A stretch of 33,206 nucleotides of DNA from an uncultured Prevotella sp. (lineage in GTDB: Bacteria > Bacteroidota > Bacteroidia > Bacteroidales > Bacteroidaceae). The translations under genes were made by a program, and so were the position numbers. The notes below the pieces were generated by a model that worked only from the letters and a program-made list of their open reading frames with translations, ran no database searches and was not told the DNA's origin. The stretch is taken from positions 1 to 33,206 of the forward strand of contig CAMHEA010000005.1 of NCBI GenBank assembly GCA_946184025.1, written 5' to 3'. Positions 7,481 to 14,398 of the stretch are shown here, one piece after another (the first letter of the stretch is position 1; each line of letters starts with the position of its first letter).

Positions 7481-7942
7481 ATGGACAAAATAGACAATTT
7501 GGATCGCAAGATCTTGAGCATTCTGTCGAAGAATGCCCGCATTCCTTTCAAGGATGTAGCAGCAGAGTGTGGTGTGTCGCGTGCGGCCATCCACCAGCGT
7601 GTTCAGCACCTTATCGAGGGTGGAGTGATTACCGGTAGCGGCTTCGATGTCAACCCGAAGAGCCTCGGCTACAGCACCTGCACCTACGTCGGACTGAACC
7701 TGGAGCGTGGAAGCATGTATAAGGAAGTGGTGGAACAAGTTTCTGCCATTCCCGAAATCGTGGAATGCCACTTCACGACAGGTCCTTATACCATGCTGGT
7801 GAAGCTCTATGCGCGCGACAACGAACAGCTCATGGACTTGCTCAACAACAAGTTGCAGGGCATCCATGGTGTGACAAGCACCGAAACACTCATCTCTTTG
7901 GAGCAGAGTGTCAAGCGTGAGATTCCCGTTACGGTAGAATAA
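7481..7942 (+). CDS. Lrp/AsnC family transcriptional regulator
   Basis: 153 aa, the usual family length. The N-terminal winged helix-turn-helix is clear (LDRKILSILSKNARIPFKDVAAECGVSRAAIHQRVQ, shown here as two joined parts of the family pattern), followed by the linker GVITGSGFDVNPKSLGY and the C-terminal RAM/AsnC effector-binding domain with VECHFTTGPYTMLVKLY. Family members bind DNA as dimers/octamers and respond to amino acids. Own promoter upstream and a hairpin terminator downstream. The next genes are peptide- and amide-cleaving enzymes, so a role in amino-acid or peptide metabolism is a reasonable inference; targets cannot be read from the sequence. Confidence 0.9.
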   Translation: MDKIDNLDRKILSILSKNARIPFKDVAAECGVSRAAIHQRVQHLIEGGVITGSGFDVNPKSLGYSTCTYVGLNLERGSMYKEVVEQVSAIPEIVECHFTTGPYTMLVKLYARDNEQLMDLLNNKLQGIHGVTSTETLISLEQSVKREIPVTVE

Positions 7943-7951
7943 AGAAAATCC

Positions 7952-7989
7952 AAGGCAGGCTTTCCGCCATCGGTGGAGCCTGCCTTTTC
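7952..7989 (+). terminator. Intrinsic terminator or attenuator after the Lrp gene
   Basis: AAGGCAGGCT pairs with AGCCTGCCTT, with an inner CCGCC/GGTGG extension and a TTTTCT tail. It lies only 57 bp before the next ATG (8046), and no promoter box is seen in between, so partial read-through into the glutaminase-dipeptidase gene is likely. Confidence 0.75.
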
Positions 7990-8045
7990 TGTTGCTGCCG
8001 CCCACCGGTGCCGTCGGGGGCGGTCGTATCAAATGGAAGAGAGCC

Positions 8046-9830
8046 ATGAAGAATGACAAATACAGCCTGGCAGCACAGTTAGATGCTATCTATGCGGCGT
8101 TTCCCGAAGGCGGGGAGCGTCCTGTCATCGGTTTGACGGCCAACTACTGGGACGGCGATGCAAGTCTGCGCGACCGCTACTACAATCAGGTGGTCAAGGC
8201 CGGCGGTGTGCCCGTGCTGCTGCCGCCCGTATCCGATGCCGAAGTCATCATCAACACCCTGTCGCAGCTCGACGGACTGCTGCTTTCCGGCGGTGCCGAC
8301 TACAATCCCCTGTGGGCTGGCGAAGAACCGTCGCCCCACCTGCACCATGTCAATGCCACGCGCGACCTGCCCGAACTCCTGCTGACGCGTCTGGCCTACA
8401 ACCGCCAACTGCCCATGCTGGGCATCTGCCGAGGTATTCAGACACTGGCGATGGCACTTGACGGCGAGGTGGAACAAGACATCTATCACCCGAAGGAAGC
8501 CACTGCCCAGGCGGCTATGATACGCCATTCGCAGGATGCTGACCGTTGGGAGCCCACCCACCGCGTTGCCGTTGCGGCCGATACGGTGCTTCATGAGATT
8601 TATGGATGTGACGAACTGCTTGTCAACTCGTTCCACCATCAGGCCGTGCGCAGCCCGGGACCACGCTTCCGCGTTTCCGCCACCTCGCCCGATGGCGTTA
8701 TCGAGGCCATGGAGAGCTGTGAGGAGAAGTCCATGATGGGCGTACAGTGGCATCCCGAATGGCTCGGCGACGATGGATTGCCGCTTTTCCGCTGGCTGGT
8801 GGACCGTGCCCGCGAATACCATGCCGCCAAACATATCCACGACCGCATCCTTACCATCGACACCCATGTGGACACACCGATGTTCTTTCCGCAGGGAATA
8901 GACTTCGGCCGACGCGACCCGCGCATCAAGGTGGACCTCCACAAGCTGTCGGAAGGTCGTCAGGATGCCGTGTTCATGGTAGCCTACATCCCGCAGGCGA
9001 TGGGGAATCAGGAGGCTGGAGAATCCCCTTTTGCCTATGCCAACGACATCTTCGACAAGATCGAATCCATCGTGGCCGCCCACTGCGCCCATCTGGCACT
9101 GGCGCGCACGCCCGCCGCCCTTGTGCAGAACAAGCAGACGGGGCGCAAGAGCATCGTGCTGGGCATCGAAAACGGCCTTGCCCTCGAAGGCAGGCTGGAG
9201 CATCTGCCCCATTTCCGTAAACGCGGCGTAGCCTATATGACCCTTTGCCATAACGGGCATAACGACATTTGCAGTTCTGCCCGGAGCGAGGAGAAGGACA
9301 TGGGTGTGTTCCCCTTCGGCGAGAAAGTCATCCGCGAGATGAACCGGCTGGGCATGATGGTGGACCTGAGCCACGGCAGCGAACAGTCGTTCTATGATGC
9401 CCTGGACATCAGCTGCACGCCCATTGTATGCAGCCATAGTAACAGCAAGGCACTCTGCAACCATCCCCGTAACCTCACCGACGACCAGCTGCGAGCCTTG
9501 GCCGCCCACGGCGGCGTGGCTCATACCACGTTCTATCCCGGATTCCTGCGCACCGACAGCGAAGCCACCATCCGCGACGGCGTGGCTCACCTCGAACACG
9601 CCATCCAAGTGATGGGCATAGACCATGTAGGCATCGGCACTGACTTCGACGGTGACGGTGGCGTGCCTGGTATGAACGACGCCTCGGAAGTCATCAACTT
9701 TACCATTCAGCTCCTGCGCCGCCGCTATTCCGAGGCCGACATCCGACGCATCTGGGGTGGCAACTGGTTGCGCGTGATGCAAGCGGTGCAGGACTATCCA
9801 CAAACCATAGACAGCAAGCAATCAAGATGA
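8046..9830 (+). CDS. Fused class I glutaminase-like (peptidase C26) and membrane-dipeptidase-like (M19) enzyme
   Basis: 594 aa from the ATG at 8046, which has a GGAAGAG site; the track's TTG start at 7992 lies against the terminator and is rejected. Residues about 25-265 are a PuuD/peptidase C26 class I glutamine-amidotransferase fold with LSGGADY, nucleophile Cys128 (LGICRGIQ) and His236/Glu238 (GVQWHPEW). Residues about 267-585 are an M19 renal-dipeptidase domain: metal motif His274-x-Asp276 (DTHVDTP), bridging Glu in GIENGLALEG, VDLSHGS, VCSHSNS and GIGTDFDGDGG. No signal peptide, so cytoplasmic. Expected chemistry is hydrolysis of gamma-glutamyl amide bonds by one half and of dipeptides by the other, which would suit gamma-glutamyl peptides such as glutathione (inference). 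The stop overlaps the next start by ATGA, so translation is coupled. Confidence 0.87.
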   Translation: MKNDKYSLAAQLDAIYAAFPEGGERPVIGLTANYWDGDASLRDRYYNQVVKAGGVPVLLPPVSDAEVIINTLSQLDGLLLSGGADYNPLWAGEEPSPHLHHVNATRDLPELLLTRLAYNRQLPMLGICRGIQTLAMALDGEVEQDIYHPKEATAQAAMIRHSQDADRWEPTHRVAVAADTVLHEIYGCDELLVNSFHHQAVRSPGPRFRVSATSPDGVIEAMESCEEKSMMGVQWHPEWLGDDGLPLFRWLVDRAREYHAAKHIHDRILTIDTHVDTPMFFPQGIDFGRRDPRIKVDLHKLSEGRQDAVFMVAYIPQAMGNQEAGESPFAYANDIFDKIESIVAAHCAHLALARTPAALVQNKQTGRKSIVLGIENGLALEGRLEHLPHFRKRGVAYMTLCHNGHNDICSSARSEEKDMGVFPFGEKVIREMNRLGMMVDLSHGSEQSFYDALDISCTPIVCSHSNSKALCNHPRNLTDDQLRALAAHGGVAHTTFYPGFLRTDSEATIRDGVAHLEHAIQVMGIDHVGIGTDFDGDGGVPGMNDASEVINFTIQLLRRRYSEADIRRIWGGNWLRVMQAVQDYPQTIDSKQSR

Positions 9831-10858
9831 TGAAGAGAAAGACCCTTTCCATGGCTGTTGCCGCAGCCATGGTCCTGATGATGATACCCGTTTCGTGCAA
9901 GAACAAGCGCGTCGGAGTCTCCGACGGCAACAATGGCGACACGGCTGTCACCGTCGTACAATTCAATGCCGACTCGGCCTATGCCTTCTGCGAGGCGCAG
10001 TGTGCCTTCGGACCGCGTACGATGAACTCCGAGGCCCACGAGAAGTGCAAGGAATGGATCATGGAAGCCTTCCGCCGCTACGGCTGTGAGGTCAAGACAC
10101 AACAGGCCGACCTTCAGGGCTACGACGGAACCATCCTGAAAGCCACCAATATCATGGCCAGCTACCATCCCGAAGCCTCCACCCGCATCCTTCTTTGCGC
10201 CCACTGGGACAGCCGTCCGTGGGCCGACAACGACCCTGATGAGGCCAACCGCAAGAAGCCTGTCATGGCAGCCAACGACGGAGCCAGCGGAGTGGCGGTC
10301 ATGCTGGAGGTGGCACGCGTCCTGGCCGACCATGCTGCCACCCACCCCGGCGATACGTTGCAGCTGGGAGTAGACTTCGTCTGTTTCGATGCCGAAGACT
10401 GGGGCATACCCCAGTGGGCCGACAGCCACGCGGACACGGGCGAAACCTGGGCACTGGGGGCGCAGTTCTTTGCTGCCCATCTGCCTCAGGGCTATGAGGC
10501 GCGCTATGGAATCCTGCTCGATATGGTCGGCGGTGAAGGCGCGAAGTTCTATCGCGAAGGCATGTCTGTGCGCTATGCCAATGCCATTGTTGGCAAAGTG
10601 TGGGCAGCGGCGAAGGTTGCCGGCTACGGAAGCCTGTTTCCCGACGAGGAGGGTGGTGCTGTCACGGACGACCATCTGCCCCTGAACGAAGTGGCAGGCA
10701 TCCCCACCATCGACATCATTCCTTTCTATCCGGACTGTCAGCAAAGCTCGTTCGGCCCTACTTGGCACACGGTCAACGACGACATGACGCACATCGACCG
10801 CAACACCTTGCAGGCTGTGGGGCAGACCCTCCTTCAGGTGTTGTTCACGGAGGAATAG
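9827..10858 (+). CDS. M28-family lipoprotein, glutaminyl-peptide cyclotransferase-like
   Basis: 343 aa with a lipoprotein signal ending in IPVSC (Cys24; an alternative start one codon later is possible). The zinc-peptidase M28 fold shows the expected metal and catalytic motifs in order: LLCAHWDSRPW, ANDGASGVAVMLE, FDAEDWG, LDMVGGEG, and a C-terminal TWHTVNDDMTHID. The AHWDSRPWAD form and overall length resemble bacterial glutaminyl cyclases, which convert N-terminal Gln to pyroglutamate, more than broad aminopeptidases; sequence alone does not settle this. It should sit on the outer face of the inner membrane or in the outer membrane. Overlaps the upstream glutaminase-dipeptidase gene by 4 bp. 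A 22-bp-unit repeat element begins 52 bp after its stop. Confidence 0.85.
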   Translation: MMKRKTLSMAVAAAMVLMMIPVSCKNKRVGVSDGNNGDTAVTVVQFNADSAYAFCEAQCAFGPRTMNSEAHEKCKEWIMEAFRRYGCEVKTQQADLQGYDGTILKATNIMASYHPEASTRILLCAHWDSRPWADNDPDEANRKKPVMAANDGASGVAVMLEVARVLADHAATHPGDTLQLGVDFVCFDAEDWGIPQWADSHADTGETWALGAQFFAAHLPQGYEARYGILLDMVGGEGAKFYREGMSVRYANAIVGKVWAAAKVAGYGSLFPDEEGGAVTDDHLPLNEVAGIPTIDIIPFYPDCQQSSFGPTWHTVNDDMTHIDRNTLQAVGQTLLQVLFTEE

Positions 10859-10910
10859 AAACCCTGCAAAACAGCTTCTCCCGTCCTTGGGCGGACGCGG
10901 CAGAAAACAC

Positions 10911-10998
10911 CAATAAAGCCTTTATTACTTTTCAATATAGGCTTTATTGCTTTTTAATATAGGGTATATTACGATGTAATATAGGCTCTATTACTTCA
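10911..10998 (+). repeat. Four-unit 22-bp intergenic element, copy A
   Basis: Four tandem units of exactly 22 bp (10911, 10933, 10955, 10977). Each carries the core YAATAWAGSSTNTATTR, an imperfect dyad. It lies between the M28 gene and miaB. Units share the core but differ in the last five bases. The same structure occurs at 20140-20227 and 30806-30893. There are no flanking direct repeats and no coding capacity. Unknown element; see findings. Confidence 0.9.
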
Positions 10999-11091
10999 CG
11001 GCTACAGTCCGTTGCCCTGCAAAAGCGGCCTCGTAGTGGGCGTGAGCGTGCGATTTTCCTGTATAAATTCTTATTTCTTGATTAAATGTTG

Positions 11092-11099
11092 TACCTTTA
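11092..11099 (+). promoter_or_regulatory. Possible promoter for miaB
   Basis: TACCTTTA lies 26 bp before the miaB ATG, resembling the Bacteroidota -7 box with the last G changed to A. No convincing -33 TTTG is seen, so support is weak. Confidence 0.35.
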
Positions 11100-11125
11100 C
11101 ACCCAAATTGTGAAGTTCCCAAACG

Positions 11126-12463
11126 ATGAAGAAACTCTATATAGAAACCTACGGATGTCAGATGAACGTGGCCGACTCGGAAGTCGTTGCCTCCGTGATG
11201 AAGATGGCCGGCTATGACGCATGTGCGTCCTTGGAAGAGGCAGATGCTGTCTTCCTGAACACTTGCTCGGTGCGCGACAATGCCGAACAGAAGATTTTCC
11301 GCAGGCTGGAAGCTCTCCATGCAGAACGGAAGAAGCGCGGCGGACTGATCATCGGCGTGCTGGGCTGCATGGCCGAGCGTGTAAAGGACGACCTGCTGGA
11401 GCACCATCACTGCGACCTCGTGGCCGGACCGGATGCCTACCTGAGTCTGCCCGACCTCATTGCGCAGGCCGAGGCGGGGCATAAGGCCATGAACATTGAG
11501 CTGTCTACGACGGAAACTTATCGCGACATCGTTCCGCAGCGTCTCCATGGTGCCCATCTGAGTGGTTTCGTGAGCATCATGCGTGGCTGCAACAACTTCT
11601 GTCACTACTGCATCGTGCCCTATACGCGCGGCCGGGAACGTTCGCGCGACGTGGAAAGCATCCTTACCGAGGTGCGCGACCTGCGCGACCGTGGCTACAA
11701 AGAGGTGACACTGCTCGGGCAGAACGTGAATTCTTACCGATGGGAAGAACAAGGCACATCGTCCCCGAATACCGTTTCCTTCCCGCAACTGTTGCGTCGT
11801 GTGGCTGAGACGGCACCTGAGATGCGCATCCGTTTCACCACCTCGCACCCCAAGGACATGAGCGACGACACGCTGCGGGTGATAGCTGAGGTGCCCAATG
11901 TGTGCAAACATATCCACTTGCCGGTGCAGTCGGGGTCTGACCGCATCCTGAAAGGCATGAACCGCAAGTATACGCGGGCGTGGTATCTGGACCGTGTGGC
12001 TGCCATCCGGCGCATCGTGCCCGACTGCGGACTCTCCACCGACATCTTCGTGGGCTACCACGACGAAACGGAGGAGGACCACCAGCTGTCGCTTTCGTTG
12101 ATGAAGGAGGTGGGCTACGATTCTGCTTTCATGTTCAAGTACAGTGAGCGGCCGGGTACCTATGCTTCGAAGCATCTGCCTGACAATGTTCCTGAGGAGG
12201 TGAAACTGCGCAGGCTGGCGGAGCTCATAGAACTGCAGACGCAGCTTTCGGCTGAGCAGAATGCCAAGGATGTGGGCAAGGAGTTTGACGTGTTGGTGGA
12301 AAACTTCAGCAAACGCAGTCGCGAGCAGCTCTGTGGACGTACGGAGCAAAACAAGATGGTGGTCTTCGACAAGCGGGGGCACCACATCGGCGAGACCGTC
12401 CGCGTGCGTATCACCGGCTCTACGAGTGCCACGCTGCTGGGCGAGGCCGTAGGGGAGGGCTGA
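11126..12463 (+). CDS. miaB: tRNA-2-methylthio-N6-isopentenyladenosine37 synthase MiaB
   Basis: 445 aa, the usual length. The N-terminal methylthiotransferase domain carries the three cluster cysteines Cys10 (ETYGC), Cys47 (LNTCSVR) and Cys81 (VLGCMAER). The radical-SAM motif CxxxCxxC is Cys155/159/162 (CNNFCHYCIVPYTRG). A C-terminal TRAM domain follows (about 375-440, VLVENFSKRSREQLCGRT). It adds the 2-methylthio group to i6A37 in tRNAs reading UNN codons, using S-adenosylmethionine and two 4Fe-4S clusters. The YTRGRERSR segment favours MiaB over MtaB or RimO. It is separated by 90 bp from the downstream ABC exporter and may be co-transcribed with it. Confidence 0.95.
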   Translation: MKKLYIETYGCQMNVADSEVVASVMKMAGYDACASLEEADAVFLNTCSVRDNAEQKIFRRLEALHAERKKRGGLIIGVLGCMAERVKDDLLEHHHCDLVAGPDAYLSLPDLIAQAEAGHKAMNIELSTTETYRDIVPQRLHGAHLSGFVSIMRGCNNFCHYCIVPYTRGRERSRDVESILTEVRDLRDRGYKEVTLLGQNVNSYRWEEQGTSSPNTVSFPQLLRRVAETAPEMRIRFTTSHPKDMSDDTLRVIAEVPNVCKHIHLPVQSGSDRILKGMNRKYTRAWYLDRVAAIRRIVPDCGLSTDIFVGYHDETEEDHQLSLSLMKEVGYDSAFMFKYSERPGTYASKHLPDNVPEEVKLRRLAELIELQTQLSAEQNAKDVGKEFDVLVENFSKRSREQLCGRTEQNKMVVFDKRGHHIGETVRVRITGSTSATLLGEAVGEG

Positions 12464-12553
12464 CCGGACAGAAAGGCCGGGAGGAATCGCCTTGCCAGAC
12501 GAGGGCGATGACGGATTTTTAGGAAGTTAAGAAGAAAAGCAAAAATACGAAGA

Positions 12554-14383
12554 ATGAGGGAGTTCATGCAAGTGTTGCGGCGTTTTGTGCCGCCCTACAA
12601 GAAGTATCTGGTGCTGTCGGTGGTGTTCAACATCCTCAGTGCGGTGCTCAACATCTTCTCTTTCGCCACGCTTATCCCCATGCTGCAGATCCTTTTCAAG
12701 ACGGAAAAGGCGCATCGGGCAACGGAGCTTATGGCGTGGGACTGGGAGCATGCGAAGGACGTGCTGTCGAACAATGCAGACTATTACATACAGTCGCTCA
12801 CCGGCCACCTCGGGGCAACCAACACGCTGCTCGTCATCGGTGCCGCGCTGGCCGTGATGACATTTCTCAAGACGGGAGCCTACTTCCTTTCCTCGGCAAC
12901 CATCATTCCGATACGCACGGGCGTGGTGCGCGACATCCGCAACCAGCTCTATGAGAAAATCACGTCCTTGTCGCTCGGATTCTTCTCGGAAGAACGCAAG
13001 GGCGACATCATTGCCCGTATGAGCGGCGACGTGCAGGAAATAGAGAACAGCATCATGTCATCGCTGGACATGCTGTTCAAGAATCCCATCCTCATCATTG
13101 CTTACTTTGCTGCGCTGGTGGCCATCTCGTGGCAGCTGACCCTCTTCACGATCATCTTTGTGCCTGTGTTCGGATGGTTCATGGGGCTTGTAGGGCGCAA
13201 GCTGAAGGCAAAATCCATCAAGGCGCAGTCGCTCTGGAGCGACACGATGAGTCAGGTAGAGGAGACCTTGGGCGGACTCCGCATCATCAAAGCCTTCTGT
13301 GCGGAGGAAAAGATGAACAGCCGCTTCGATACTGTCAATTCGGACTATCGCAACCATATTATGCGTGTCAACATCCGGCAGCAGCTGGCCCATCCGATGT
13401 CGGAGTTCTTAGGTACGGTGATGATTGTCGTGGTGCTTTGGTATGGTGGGTTGCTGGTGCTGAACTACCAGACTCTGTCCGGTCCGGTGTTCATTTACTA
13501 TATGACCATCCTCTATTCCATCATCAATCCCTTGAAAGAGTTCTCCAAGGCGGGCTACAATATTCCCAAGGGACTGGCTTCGATGGAGCGCGTAGACAAA
13601 ATTCTGATGGCTGAGATAGACATCAGGGAGCCGGAAAATCCTGTTCCCTTCCAGGCGTTTGAACATGAGATTGAGTTCCGCCATGTCTCTTTCCGCTATG
13701 ATCAGCAGTGGATTCTGCGAGACATCAACCTTGTTATTCCCAAGGGAAAGACCGTGGCCATCGTGGGGCAGAGTGGCAGTGGCAAATCGACACTCGTGGA
13801 CCTGATTCCTCGCTATTACGATGTGCAGGAGGGAGCGGTGCTCATCGACGGAGTCAACGTGAAGGACTTGGGCATCCACGACCTTCGCCAGCTTATCGGA
13901 AACGTCAACCAAGAGGCCATCCTCTTCAATGATACGTTCTACAACAACATTACGTTCGGGGTGGAAAATGCCACACAGGAGCAGGTGGAGGAAGCCGCCC
14001 GCATTGCCAATGCACATGAGTTTATCTTGCAAAGCGAGCACGGCTATGACACCAATATCGGTGATCGGGGCAGCCGTTTGAGCGGTGGCCAGCGGCAGCG
14101 TGTCTCCATAGCCCGCGCCATCTTGAAGAATCCGCCGATCTTGATTCTTGATGAGGCAACGAGTGCATTGGATACGGAGAGTGAACGGTTGGTGCAAGAC
14201 GCACTGGAACGGCTGATGAAGACCCGTACAACGGTTGCCATTGCCCACCGGCTGTCGACCATCAAGAATGCCGATGAGATTTGCGTGCTCCACGAAGGAC
14301 GTATCGTGGAACGGGGTACGCATGAAGAACTGCTGTCCATGGACGGGTATTACAGAAAACTGCACGATATGCAAGCCATCTAA
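12554..14383 (+). CDS. MsbA-like ABC exporter (lipid A/lipid flippase family)
   Basis: 609-aa half-transporter with a fused six-helix membrane domain (about residues 1-340) and an ATPase domain (about 365-605). Walker A is GQSGSGKST, the signature is LSGGQRQR, Walker B is ILILDEATSALD and the H-loop is AIAHRLSTIK, so it should be an active ATPase. The early helices are clear (YLVLSVVFNILSAVLNIFSF; LLVIGAALAVMTFLKTGAYF), with a long soluble insertion between them. The family flips lipid-linked molecules across the inner membrane. With an acyltransferase and glycosyltransferases downstream, lipid A-core export is the likeliest cargo, though the substrate is inference. The next gene begins 15 bp later. 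Confidence 0.85.
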   Translation: MREFMQVLRRFVPPYKKYLVLSVVFNILSAVLNIFSFATLIPMLQILFKTEKAHRATELMAWDWEHAKDVLSNNADYYIQSLTGHLGATNTLLVIGAALAVMTFLKTGAYFLSSATIIPIRTGVVRDIRNQLYEKITSLSLGFFSEERKGDIIARMSGDVQEIENSIMSSLDMLFKNPILIIAYFAALVAISWQLTLFTIIFVPVFGWFMGLVGRKLKAKSIKAQSLWSDTMSQVEETLGGLRIIKAFCAEEKMNSRFDTVNSDYRNHIMRVNIRQQLAHPMSEFLGTVMIVVVLWYGGLLVLNYQTLSGPVFIYYMTILYSIINPLKEFSKAGYNIPKGLASMERVDKILMAEIDIREPENPVPFQAFEHEIEFRHVSFRYDQQWILRDINLVIPKGKTVAIVGQSGSGKSTLVDLIPRYYDVQEGAVLIDGVNVKDLGIHDLRQLIGNVNQEAILFNDTFYNNITFGVENATQEQVEEAARIANAHEFILQSEHGYDTNIGDRGSRLSGGQRQRVSIARAILKNPPILILDEATSALDTESERLVQDALERLMKTRTTVAIAHRLSTIKNADEICVLHEGRIVERGTHEELLSMDGYYRKLHDMQAI

Positions 14384-14398
14384 TTGTAAACAGACGAT

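Noticed and set aside
7992-8045. TTG start for the glutaminase-dipeptidase fusion
   Set aside because: The first 18 codons lie against the terminator and a GC hairpin; the ATG at 8046 has an RBS and gives a normal N-terminus.
8079-9821. 580-aa minus-strand ORF opposite the glutaminase-dipeptidase gene
   Set aside because: It is a mirror of a high-GC coding strand: the plus strand has intact catalytic motifs, an RBS and operon context, while this frame has no recognisable domain.
9794-10792. 332-aa minus-strand ORF opposite the M28 gene
   Set aside because: Shadow of the plus-strand peptidase; no motif, no promoter or RBS.
10911-10998. Reading the 22-bp arrays as a CRISPR array
   Set aside because: The units are directly adjacent without spacers, differ among themselves, and no cas genes are present.
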